In this document: positions 1 through 6,975 of the stretch, one piece after another | Layout of the letters: every line of letters starts with the position of its first letter | Position numbering within the stretch: the first letter of the stretch is position 1 | Assembly: GCA_029880275.1 (NCBI GenBank) | Contig: JAOUOQ010000029.1 | Coordinates: forward strand, 1 to 13,760 | Direction of reading: 5' to 3' | DNA: 13,760 nucleotides | Origin: Candidatus Aminicenantota bacterium | GTDB lineage: Bacteria; Acidobacteriota; B3-B38; Guanabaribacteriales; B3-B38 | The notes under the pieces: generated by a model | The model's database searches: none | The model's input: the letters and a program-made list of their open reading frames with translations, nothing else | Told to the model about the DNA's origin: nothing | Made by a program: the position numbers and the translations under genes

Positions 1-1268
1 TCAATAATCCCAATGGAATATATCTTGACCTCGGCTCTCTTGGCTGCCTCCAGCACCTGAGCCTCGGTCATCTCCTGCACAGTATCCTCCCCATCGGAAA
101 GCAGGATAATGGCTTTTTTACCTGTTTTATCTTCCAGCTTCTTTATCCCCTCCCAGAGGGCTACATTCAGGTTAGTAGTCCCTTCAGCGTAAGAGGAGTC
201 AATAGCGGTGAGGAGCTCCCCTTTATCGCTGGTGAAATCCTGAAGGACCTTGACCTTGCTATCAAAATCGATGAAAAATGCCTCCTCGTCGTCTTTCAGC
301 GTGCGGATAAACTTTTTCGCCCCTTCCTTTGCCCGGACTATTTTAAGCCCCCCCATGCTTCCACTGCTATCGAGGAGCAAGCCTATCACCAGAGGGCGCC
401 CCTCCCGAGTGAAATGGGTAATCGCCTGAAGAGCACCATCCTCATAGACGCTGAAATCATCCTTATTCATACCGGAGATATACTTGTCTCTTTTGTCGGT
501 GACCGTGACATCAAGGAGCACCAGATTTACCATTGCCTCAAAGAGATAGCCCTCTACATCACGCAAGACGATAAGGTCGCTTCCCTTCTCTCCTTCGCTG
601 TTATAGGCTACCACCTCTATTATTTTGCGGTTAAATCCGTGCCCGACATCATAGGAAAATTGATAGGCTGGGTCACGGTCGGTGAAAACCAGCTTTTGGT
701 CGACATAGAACTCCACTCGCTCGACTGATGTTCCCGGAGGGGTGGAGACTTCGGCGGATATGGTTACCTTTCCCGACAGGTAGGTGTCGGGAGGGGGAGA
801 GGCGATCTTCACCTTCAGGCTCTTTAGCTCCCGAGGGGGGATAGCTTCCTCCTCTCGTTCATAGGAAGAGTGGGTCTTATGGATGGTCTCCTTTGGGTAG
901 TAGCCAATACTTGCTATATCGTGCTCCCGGGTCGCTACGCCGAAATCATAATAGCACTCATAAGGTGGCTCTCTGTCGGTGACTATCAGCTTGCCATCGA
1001 TATGAAATTCCACCCAAAGCAAGTCTTTGTCCTCAATGTTCAGGGTTATCTTCTGCCTGCCCTGAATTGTCTTAATATCGTGAAGAAGAACCTTAGCCAC
1101 CGTCTCCTGCTTGTCAACCTGGCAGCGGATAACGGAGGAAATTGGCTTTATAGTCGACTCTGCAGAAAGGACCGGGGAAAGCCCCAGATTCAGAAAAATA
1201 AATAAGATGAGGAGATAAAGGGTCTTCGCCCCTCTCTGGCGGGCTGCTATGGAATCTCGATGCGACAT
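1..1268 (-). CDS. Secreted VWA-domain protein with two Ig-like repeats (C-terminus cut by window edge)
   Basis: The frame is open from an ATG at 1268 to the left edge of the window, giving 422 codons with the end missing. An N-terminal hydrophobic segment (about residues 16-35) followed by LSAES reads as a signal peptide. Two related Ig-like segments follow: one around residue 86 (WVEFHIDGKLIVTDREPPYE) and one around residue 185 (RVEFYVDQKLVFTDRDPAYQ). Then comes the linker typical of the 'VWFA-related Acidobacterial' family (VTVTDKRDKYISGMNKDDFS) and a VWA domain. The MIDAS metal site appears intact: D300-x-S302-x-S304 (LLLDSSGSMGG), a Thr in GTTNLN, and SDGEDT. VWA domains bind protein ligands through a divalent metal, so a surface or periplasmic binding role is inferred. 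It follows its paralogue in the same operon after a 15-base gap. The start was chosen for a GAGGGAG ribosome site ten bases upstream. The ligand is unknown. Confidence 0.85.
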   Translation of the reverse strand, partial: MSHRDSIAARQRGAKTLYLLILFIFLNLGLSPVLSAESTIKPISSVIRCQVDKQETVAKVLLHDIKTIQGRQKITLNIEDKDLLWVEFHIDGKLIVTDREPPYECYYDFGVATREHDIASIGYYPKETIHKTHSSYEREEEAIPPRELKSLKVKIASPPPDTYLSGKVTISAEVSTPPGTSVERVEFYVDQKLVFTDRDPAYQFSYDVGHGFNRKIIEVVAYNSEGEKGSDLIVLRDVEGYLFEAMVNLVLLDVTVTDKRDKYISGMNKDDFSVYEDGALQAITHFTREGRPLVIGLLLDSSGSMGGLKIVRAKEGAKKFIRTLKDDEEAFFIDFDSKVKVLQDFTSDKGELLTAIDSSYAEGTTNLNVALWEGIKKLEDKTGKKAIILLSDGEDTVQEMTEAQVLEAAKRAEVKIYSIGII

Positions 1269-1278
1269 ATTATGCAAG

Positions 1279-1285
1279 CTCCCTC
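1279..1285 (-). promoter_or_regulatory. Ribosome binding site GAGGGAG for the second VWA gene
   Basis: GAGGGAG on the minus strand lies 10 bases before the ATG at 1268 and overlaps the TGA stop (1284-1286) of the upstream VWA gene. It supports the ATG as start and suggests translational coupling. Confidence 0.6.
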
Positions 1286-2465
1286 ACCGCTGACGAGCAT
1301 AGTAGCCCTTGCGGGTGCGGACTATAAGGTCTGGCCGGTTGCGTATCCTGACCTGAATAGTCCGCCAGGTGCTGTCTTTCTTACGGTTGGTAGAACGGTA
1401 AGCCAGGGAATACTGGCTCTGAAGCTCCCTGCTTATCTGGCGGTAAATCTGGGGCAGATGGTCGATGAAGCTCGGAAAATACGCCCTCCCTCCGGTTATG
1501 GAGGAGATTCTATCCAGTTGATTGATAGTTACATTGGTATCCTTGATAAATGTCTGGGAGAAGGTGAGCCTTTGCAAGCCGACGGCATAGACCAGTATAT
1601 CTGAGTGAGCGCTGTAGTCCAGCACATCGTCAAATATGAGTTGGCTATGGGTATCGTCCCCGTCAGATAAAAGGATGATGGCTTTCTTCCCCGACATATT
1701 TCTCAGCTTGCGCACGGTATGGGCGATGGCATCGTAGAGGGCAGTTCCTCCGTCGGCTTCCATCGAGTTAATGGCACTTTTGAGGAGCGGGGGGCTGTCG
1801 GTGAAATCCTGGAATAGATAGACACGGTCATCAAAGCCGATCACCGTTGCTCGGTTCTCGCCGGTTATCATCCGCTCAACCATGTCCACGGCGGCTTGTT
1901 GGGCGCGGCTCATGCGGGCGCCAATCATACTGGAGCTGATGTCAATGAGTATCACCATGCTAAGAGGAACATTTTCCCGGCTAAAATGGCTTATCACCTG
2001 AGGAATGTCATCCTCGGTAAGGATGAAATCTTCCTGCTCCAGATTGGGTACCAGCTTTTCCTCCCGGTCGGTAATAGTGACATAGACCGGAACCAGGTCT
2101 ACCTCAACCTCAAAGCTGACCTCCCTCTCCCCCAGAATTAAGACATCCCGGGCAAAGTTTCCCTCGGTATCAAAAACCAGAACCTCTATCACATGACGAG
2201 TAGCTGCTGCTCCTGCATCCCACCGGCACCTGTAAGGGGGCTGCTTCACATTGGCGATTAACCGGTCGTCAACATAGAACTCCACCTGCTTCACAGGGCT
2301 CTTCGGCGAACTCACCTCTGCCGCAATCTCCACCCTGCCGGTGGGGAAAGAGCGGGCTGGCGGGGAGATTATCTTAATAGAGAGTTCTTGCTCCCTTTCC
2401 TGGAGAGGGACAAAGCCCAGGAAGAGAACCATCAGGCTAAGCAATGCGGGAACTAATCTCCTCAT
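1284..2465 (-). CDS. Secreted VWA-domain protein (VWFA-related Acidobacterial type)
   Basis: A 393-residue protein from the ATG at 2465. A GTG at 2474 would add three residues, but the ATG has a perfect AGGTGA five bases upstream. A short Arg-rich start and a hydrophobic stretch (VPALLSLMVLFLGFVPL) form a signal peptide or anchor. One Ig-like segment follows (about residues 30-110, with QVEFYVDDRLI), then the TIGR03436-style linker (YVTITDREEKLVPNLEQEDF), then the VWA domain. MIDAS residues are present: DISSS near residue 175, Thr in GGTALYDA, and SDGDD near 268. The C-terminus (SQYSLAYR ... RKGYYARQR) is the usual end of this family, so the protein is full length. It lies five bases after the M1-like gene and 15 bases before a longer paralogue. 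Metal-dependent binding of an extracytoplasmic protein is the likely role; the partner is not known. Confidence 0.9.
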   Translation of the reverse strand: MRRLVPALLSLMVLFLGFVPLQEREQELSIKIISPPARSFPTGRVEIAAEVSSPKSPVKQVEFYVDDRLIANVKQPPYRCRWDAGAAATRHVIEVLVFDTEGNFARDVLILGEREVSFEVEVDLVPVYVTITDREEKLVPNLEQEDFILTEDDIPQVISHFSRENVPLSMVILIDISSSMIGARMSRAQQAAVDMVERMITGENRATVIGFDDRVYLFQDFTDSPPLLKSAINSMEADGGTALYDAIAHTVRKLRNMSGKKAIILLSDGDDTHSQLIFDDVLDYSAHSDILVYAVGLQRLTFSQTFIKDTNVTINQLDRISSITGGRAYFPSFIDHLPQIYRQISRELQSQYSLAYRSTNRKKDSTWRTIQVRIRNRPDLIVRTRKGYYARQR

Positions 2466-2470
2466 ACTGT

Positions 2471-2476
2471 TCACCT
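2471..2476 (-). promoter_or_regulatory. Ribosome binding site AGGTGA that decides the first VWA start
   Basis: AGGTGA on the minus strand ends five bases before the ATG at 2465 and overlaps the stop codon of the M1-like gene. It favours ATG 2465 over GTG 2474, which would lie inside this site. Confidence 0.6.
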
Positions 2477-4516
2477 GCCTGCATTGGGGGGGATGATTAC
2501 TATATAATTATTGCTCAGGTCGGGCTGCTGGATGCGGCTTATCTGCTTGAACTCCCTTTCGTCCTTTACCATATAAAAGGAAGCTTGTATCTTGACCTTG
2601 CCACTTCCCCGGGGAATGAGATAGTGGTCTTCGATAGTCCGCTCCTCATAAGGGGCAAGGCTGATGAAAAAGCTCCTCCTCCCCTTGGAGCGGATATTGG
2701 CGAACTCAGCTAAAATGACAATTCCCAGACCCTGCTCGCTATTGGTGATATTCTTCACCCTTAGTTTGAACCTGTCCTGAAAATAGCTTCCCTCGCGCTG
2801 GAAACTCCTGGCTAACGCGAGCTCTCCAATCTGGAAAAACTGGTCGATTTTAAACAGCTCCTCAACGGTAGCTACCTTTCCCAGAGCAATATAGTTATTA
2901 GCTCGATTAATGTCGGGGAGAACTTCCTCCGGGTCGAGCTCCACCCGCCGGGGAGGAGAGGTGGTGGTAATCTTCAACCGCTCCCTTCTCTGCTGCCCTT
3001 TTACTTTTTCCAAGACCTCCCCTCCATCCTCCAGAGAGACCCTGACCATTGCCGGCATGAGCGCTCCCCCTCTCCTGCTGGTGACCTCTATGGTGGTAAC
3101 ATACTCATTTCCAGCGGGGTTCGTTTTTATCTCACCCAGCTGGTAATCAAGGATTTTATTCGTCTTCAGCCACTGCTCAAAGAACCATCCTAAATCCTGT
3201 CCGGTAACTTCTTCCACCACCTGCTGAAAATTCTCCGCCGTGACAATCCTCCCATAATAACGACGCAAGAGCTGAATGAGCACCCTATCAAACTCCTTCT
3301 CCCCTATGAGATGAACCAACATATTGACAATAGCCAGAGATTTCCCTTTAGCTACAATGTTCTCCCAGTCGGGAAGCCCGCTCTCCAGCTCGGCAATCGG
3401 TCGTAAAACCGTGGTATCCAGACCATCTGCCGCCGCCTGCAGATAATATTGCAGTAGGTTATAGTACACCGGGTTGCTGAAACGAATAGACTCCATATAT
3501 GACCGGTCGCTGTACAATGTCAGCCCATTGGTCAGCCAGGGAGGAAATGGTGGAGCGTCAACTATATAAATCCCCCAATATTGTGAGGCTATCAGGTGCG
3601 CAATGAGCCAGCGAGAAAACCCCAGGGCAAAGGAGACGCCGTAATCAGCCGCCATGTTGTCGAAACTCTGGTGAACCACGATGATATTCGGCGTGGCATA
3701 CCCCCCCTCTTCTGTTGTGCTTCCGGGAACTATGCACAGCTTCTTATAAGGATAAAAGCCAAACTTTTGGCTGTAGAAGTCTATCACCTCGCTGGCGATA
3801 GCCGCCAGCCTCTTGCCCCAATGCTCATACTCCGGTTGGAAATAGGATTGAATCTCCACCTCGCTGGTGGTGGTAGCCAGTCTCTCCCAGCCGGAGCCCA
3901 CCATCAGAGAGAACCCACGAAGGAGCTCTCCCTCATAGTCAATCCGGACCCAGCCTTCCTCCTCCTGGGAGCGAGAAAGCTCCTTGCCCGAAGCTGCCAC
4001 CTCGAATGATGATGGGAGAACCAGAGAGACATTGTAAAGGGCGGACTCATCCGATGCTCCGGTTTGCCTCGCGTTGACGGAGGGATACAATCTGGGATAC
4101 CAGGTATCGGAGAGAAGATAGGCATCCTCCTGCGGAGTCAAACTGGCGGCGAATTTCAACCTCAGCGTAGTCTCTTCCCCGGAGAGTATAGGAGTAGGAA
4201 GAGCTACCTCAAAAAGGAAAACATCCCCCTCGGACAGCGCATCCTCCGGCGTTATATATCGCACCGAGAGCGGATTCCCTCCCCTATCGCTCACCTCCTC
4301 CACTCGCTTGGTTGAAGCGTTGAGACCCCACTGGAAGAGCAGTGACTCCCACGCCCCGGTGGAGGTATTGGTCAAAACCACACTCTGCTCTCCACTGAGA
4401 ACTCCCCTGGAGGGGTCCAGCCTCAGCCTGATATCAAAAGAACTCTGCCCCCACACCGAAGCGGAAAGCAGCATGCCAGAAGCCAATAGGAGAGTTGTTA
4501 CCCATAGTCGACGCAT
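2471..4516 (-). CDS. Secreted M1 aminopeptidase-like protein lacking catalytic residues (probable pseudopeptidase)
   Basis: 681 residues with a signal peptide (about 1-23, ending VWGQ). The layout follows the M1 family: an N-terminal beta domain (about 25-215), a gluzincin-like domain (about 220-450) ending in helices typical of M1 (ENFQQVVEEVTGQDLGWFFE), then a C-terminal beta-rich extension (about 560-681). Active-site residues are replaced. The HExxH zinc motif reads H307-L-I-A-S311 before QYWG. The third ligand, expected 18 residues later, is N330 (WLTNGL instead of WLNEGL). The GxMEN motif reads GGYATP (271-276). The catalytic Tyr of the YEKG motif is V388 (VAKG). Only one His of the site remains, so peptidase activity is unlikely; a binding or scaffolding role is inferred. 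The frame is intact, so this is not a decayed gene. It leads an operon with two VWA genes. The ribosome site before the ATG is weak. Confidence 0.88.
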   Translation of the reverse strand: MRRLWVTTLLLASGMLLSASVWGQSSFDIRLRLDPSRGVLSGEQSVVLTNTSTGAWESLLFQWGLNASTKRVEEVSDRGGNPLSVRYITPEDALSEGDVFLFEVALPTPILSGEETTLRLKFAASLTPQEDAYLLSDTWYPRLYPSVNARQTGASDESALYNVSLVLPSSFEVAASGKELSRSQEEEGWVRIDYEGELLRGFSLMVGSGWERLATTTSEVEIQSYFQPEYEHWGKRLAAIASEVIDFYSQKFGFYPYKKLCIVPGSTTEEGGYATPNIIVVHQSFDNMAADYGVSFALGFSRWLIAHLIASQYWGIYIVDAPPFPPWLTNGLTLYSDRSYMESIRFSNPVYYNLLQYYLQAAADGLDTTVLRPIAELESGLPDWENIVAKGKSLAIVNMLVHLIGEKEFDRVLIQLLRRYYGRIVTAENFQQVVEEVTGQDLGWFFEQWLKTNKILDYQLGEIKTNPAGNEYVTTIEVTSRRGGALMPAMVRVSLEDGGEVLEKVKGQQRRERLKITTTSPPRRVELDPEEVLPDINRANNYIALGKVATVEELFKIDQFFQIGELALARSFQREGSYFQDRFKLRVKNITNSEQGLGIVILAEFANIRSKGRRSFFISLAPYEERTIEDHYLIPRGSGKVKIQASFYMVKDEREFKQISRIQQPDLSNNYIVIIPPNAGR

Positions 4517-4603
4517 CGTATTAAAATCTACCCTTTGATAAAGCTCTTAATAAATACCGGGCTATCCTTCGGCGAGAAGAACAACATCCTACAAGAGATT
4601 TTG

Positions 4604-4615
4604 TTGAACTTTCAA
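4604..4615. repeat. Short inverted repeat overlapping a possible -35 box
   Basis: TTGAA-CT-TTCAA is a perfect 5-2-5 inverted repeat. It covers a TTGAAA hexamer (minus strand, 4610-4615) that lies 18 bases from TAGGAT (4586-4591), a secondary promoter candidate for the M1-like/VWA operon. It could be an operator, but repeats this short arise by chance in AT-rich DNA. Confidence 0.25.
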
Positions 4616-4627
4616 AAAGGAATTTCC

Positions 4628-4657
4628 TGTATATTCAAATTTCCCCGCAGTTGTCAA
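4628..4657 (-). promoter_or_regulatory. Candidate sigma70-type promoter of the M1-like/VWA operon
   Basis: On the minus strand a perfect -35 box TTGACA (4657-4652) is followed after 18 bases by TATACA (4633-4628), a four-of-six match to the -10 box. It would give a leader of about 105 bases before the ATG at 4516. A second, weaker pair lies downstream (TTGAAA 4615-4610, 18 bases, TAGGAT 4591-4586). Which one is used cannot be told from sequence alone. Confidence 0.45.
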
Positions 4658-4687
4658 CAGAAAGGCATTTTGTTCAATTTAGTAAAC

Positions 4688-4712
4688 ATCATAAACATTA
4701 GATGTTTATGAT
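4688..4712. repeat. Perfect 11-bp inverted repeat across the stop codon of the Cys-rich gene
   Basis: The arms ATCATAAACAT (4688-4698) and ATGTTTATGAT (4702-4712) are perfectly complementary, with a three-base loop. The repeat covers the last codons and stop of the gene ending at 4698. No T-tract follows on the minus strand, so it is not a standard intrinsic terminator. It could be an mRNA-end hairpin or a protein-binding palindrome. Confidence 0.5.
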
Positions 4713-5279
4713 AAATTCGCACCTCTCTGCTCCGGTAATTATCGATTGTATGAGTTCTACTTTGACCGGTTTTTCCAGCGCAGATTGAAATAATTGCCTG
4801 AGGTATCCAACACCGCACTGGCAATAAGTATTTGTAATGAACGTCTCTTTGGTATGCTTGACTTGACCACAATAACATTTATTATAAGTTCCAATTATAA
4901 TGTTGTTATCTTTTAAGATAAATCTGTAACCTCCAGCACTAAATTTATTGAGAAATTCTGCGATCGATGATGACTTACTCATCAATTGCTTTGCCCGTTT
5001 TATTACTGCTGAGCTGCAGCATTCTAAGCCACAAGATTCCATGATCTTAACGGCTGTCTCTTTATCAACCAGCTTTTCTAATCTCTCGATAGCACCTTTT
5101 AGCCACTCTGCTTTCATGGCTTTATCAGATGCCGATTGAAATTGATCAAAATCTTGCATAACTTTTAGTAAAACAGCTCGATTGGTTTCCTGTTCAATGT
5201 TTCTGGCTAATCTCCCGATCCTCCCTGTTTTGGGGATTTTTGATTTTTGATTTTCGTTTGATTTATTTTTTGACTTCAT
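4698..5279 (-). CDS. Cysteine-rich protein with V4R-like C-terminal segment, function unknown
   Basis: 193 residues, not assigned to a named family with confidence. The N-terminus (1-20) is Lys/Asn-rich and polar; residues 25-115 look helical. There are eight cysteines: C83, C87, C88, C135-x-C137, C153-x-C155 and C187. Two CxC pairs plus a C-x3-CC cluster suggest metal binding or redox chemistry. The end of the protein (Cys-Gly, a helix, then a VELIQSIITGAERCEFIINI stretch) resembles the close of V4R or ATC-hydrolase-like small-molecule-binding domains, which end in a similar G-x3-C-x-F pattern. That is a resemblance, not an assignment. There is no signal peptide, so it is probably cytoplasmic. 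The gene stands alone behind its own promoter, is clearly richer in A+T than its neighbours, and may have been acquired by transfer. The ribosome site before ATG 5279 is weak. Confidence 0.75.
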   Translation of the reverse strand: MKSKNKSNENQKSKIPKTGRIGRLARNIEQETNRAVLLKVMQDFDQFQSASDKAMKAEWLKGAIERLEKLVDKETAVKIMESCGLECCSSAVIKRAKQLMSKSSSIAEFLNKFSAGGYRFILKDNNIIIGTYNKCYCGQVKHTKETFITNTYCQCGVGYLRQLFQSALEKPVKVELIQSIITGAERCEFIINI

Positions 5280-5350
5280 TACTGAACTTTTCCAGTTTTT
5301 CTTTTATTAAGCAACAACAAACACATACCGGACAAATCATTTGCTAACAA

Positions 5351-5379
5351 ATTTTATCACAGGAAGCTCATCCATTCAA
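5351..5379 (-). promoter_or_regulatory. Sigma70-type promoter of the Cys-rich gene
   Basis: On the minus strand TTGAAT (5379-5374) is followed after 17 bases by TAAAAT (5356-5351), with TGA just before the -10 box, which makes an extended -10. The predicted start point lies about 65 bases before the ATG at 5279. Confidence 0.55.
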
Positions 5380-5433
5380 CTTAATAGTTATCCTGGTCCG
5401 CTTATAATTGCTTTGTCCTCATTTACATATCAA

Positions 5434-5462
5434 TTGCAATCCGGAAGTATTTGTGGTAGAAT
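5434..5462 (+). promoter_or_regulatory. Sigma70-type promoter of the TonB-like gene
   Basis: TTGCAA (5434-5439), 17 bases, then TAGAAT (5457-5462). The predicted transcript starts near 5469 and gives a leader of about 95 bases before ATG 5564. It is divergent from the promoter at 5351-5379; the two -35 boxes are only about 55 bases apart, so one regulator could act on both. The rest of the 284-base spacer (5280-5563) is AT-rich and shows no gene. Confidence 0.5.
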
Positions 5463-5563
5463 TTTTGTAAGCTGGATTATAGTATGGTGATGGGGTTTGC
5501 TTTAATTTAAAAATTAGTCTCCGAGCTGACAAGGAAGCCAATTGGGGTGGAGGGATATTTTTT

Positions 5564-6343
5564 ATGAACATATCTTCTTTCTTCCGAAGGAAGATTGTTA
5601 AATTGCAACAGGGGAGCTCAGTAGAAAAAAATGACTACTCGCTTCCTACCAGCCTTCGCTACTTGAAAGAGAGTCAGAAGGAGCAGAATCTCCCCCTGAA
5701 GGTTTCTATTATCATTGCTACAATTATCCATATGCTGCTTTTATGGATTGTATTTCCCAGCAAGCCTGTTAAGGTGAGTCAGCTCGAGATGAAGCCCTTC
5801 CGTATAGTAGCCATCCGCTCATTCAAGCTCCTCCCTCCTGCAGGTGGTGGCAAGCCGAAGAAGGGAATACCAGAAGCTAAGAAAAAGAAATTCGTCATCC
5901 CTATCCCAGACCCCACTCCCGACGAACCAGAGCCGGTAGTCTTATTAGATGAAGATGTAGTCTTCAGTGACACCAGCGATGTTGATACAGAATACGAGTT
6001 TGGCGTCCCCGAGGGTGTACCCGGAGGGAGAGGGTTTGGTGGTGAAGGTCCCTATAGAATAGGGGGTAATGTTACCCCTCCTGAGCTGCTCAAGCAGATA
6101 GACCCCATCTATCCAGACGAGGCGCGGAAAGCGCGCATTGAAGGAGATGTGGTGGTGGAGGCTATTGTTGACATAGATGGAAAACCGGTCCAGATGCGGG
6201 TGCTCCAAATCCCCGCCAAGGGGTATGGGTTCGAAGAATCAGCCCTTGAAGCGGTAGAGCAGTGGAGATTCAGACCGGGGATGCGAAACGGAAAGCCGGT
6301 GCCGGTCATCTTCTCGGTGATTGTCCACTTTACTATCAGCTGA
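5564..6343 (+). CDS. TonB-like energy transducer protein
   Basis: 259 residues with the TonB plan. A single membrane helix at about 44-64 carries His56, matching the histidine usual in TonB helices. A Pro/Lys/acidic periplasmic linker follows (about 65-150, with IPIPDPTPDEPEP), then a Gly-rich stretch. The C-terminal TonB domain lies at about 172-259 (IYPDEARKARIEGDVVV, IDGKP, FEESALEAVEQWRFRPG, NGKPVPV). Such proteins pass proton-motive energy from ExbB/ExbD to outer-membrane receptors. The cytoplasmic part before the helix, about 43 residues, is longer than in classical TonB. It is the only plus-strand gene here, and no exbB, exbD or receptor gene is nearby, so its partner is unknown. Its ribosome site is GGTGGAGGG, nine bases before the ATG. 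Its last 8 bases overlap the end of the convergent phosphoribosyltransferase gene. Confidence 0.92.
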   Translation: MNISSFFRRKIVKLQQGSSVEKNDYSLPTSLRYLKESQKEQNLPLKVSIIIATIIHMLLLWIVFPSKPVKVSQLEMKPFRIVAIRSFKLLPPAGGGKPKKGIPEAKKKKFVIPIPDPTPDEPEPVVLLDEDVVFSDTSDVDTEYEFGVPEGVPGGRGFGGEGPYRIGGNVTPPELLKQIDPIYPDEARKARIEGDVVVEAIVDIDGKPVQMRVLQIPAKGYGFEESALEAVEQWRFRPGMRNGKPVPVIFSVIVHFTIS

Positions 6344-6917
6344 GGGGCGGAGTTTCAGTTCCGGGGGTCTTCTCCTTTACAATCCTTTTTAGAGCTTCCC
6401 CTTTTTCTTTTATCTCCTTTAGCGTAAGACCACACAGCTCATGAGGAAATACCAGCCAGCTGTCAACTTCTTTCAAATAGTAATGCGGCTTAAGCCCTGA
6501 GGAGCAGCGGTGGGGCTTGTAATAGAGGGTGGCTATTCTGATTTCCGCAGGAACCTTTTTTCCTCCCATCTTCTTGATCAGCTCTATTATCTGCTGAAGG
6601 GTCAAACCGGTATCAAAAACATCGTCCACCAGAAGCAGCCGGTCATCCGGAGAGAGGTGGGAGACAAGCTCCGAAACTCCCTCTATTCTCCCCTTCCCTT
6701 TTCGCTCTAATCCTATATAGGCTCCCGATTTAACGGTAGCCAGGCTTGCTTCCCAACCCTGATACCAGAAGAACTCATGCAGGGCAATACCTATGGGAGC
6801 ACCCCCTCTGCCGATAATTACCATGACCGTGGGACGGTAATTGTCCTTCCAAACGAGGGAAGCCAGCTTGAAAGAATCTATCAGCAGGGAGTTGGCATCA
6901 ATAAATATCTTTTTCAT
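6336..6917 (-). CDS. Phosphoribosyltransferase, probably purine type
   Basis: 193 residues, a type I phosphoribosyltransferase fold. The PRPP-binding loop is at 93-107 (LLLVDDVFDTGLTL) with the paired acids D98 and D99 and the T103-G-x-T106 phosphate site. The pyrophosphate loop is GRGGAP (36-41). A YYKP stretch (132-135) and VDSWLVFPHE (151-160) sit where base-binding residues lie in hypoxanthine/xanthine phosphoribosyltransferases, so purine salvage is the likely role (COG2236-like). The exact base cannot be read from sequence. It is the last gene of the M24-led set, 58 bases after the DUF3108-like gene, and overlaps the convergent TonB-like gene by 8 bases. The ribosome site before ATG 6917 is weak. 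A strong GGGGGAGGG lies further upstream, but no standard start codon follows it in frame before ATG 6917. Confidence 0.88.
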   Translation of the reverse strand: MKKIFIDANSLLIDSFKLASLVWKDNYRPTVMVIIGRGGAPIGIALHEFFWYQGWEASLATVKSGAYIGLERKGKGRIEGVSELVSHLSPDDRLLLVDDVFDTGLTLQQIIELIKKMGGKKVPAEIRIATLYYKPHRCSSGLKPHYYLKEVDSWLVFPHELCGLTLKEIKEKGEALKRIVKEKTPGTETPPLS

Positions 6918-6975
6918 CTCTATAAGGACTTCAGAGAATCCCTCCCCCAGATATAAAGCAGTCTTATGAACACCG

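Noticed and set aside
1260..1604. Plus-strand frame of 114 codons
   Set aside because: It is antisense to the C-terminal part of the first VWA gene, which has clear domain signatures. The frame shows no family motif and no ribosome site.
3596..4009. Plus-strand frame of 137 codons
   Set aside because: Antisense to the M1-like gene; low-complexity shadow with no recognisable domain.
4654..4878. Minus-strand frame of 74 codons overlapping the end of the Cys-rich gene
   Set aside because: It is an alternative frame of the same strand; the Cys-rich frame is longer and has the patterned cysteines and its own promoter.
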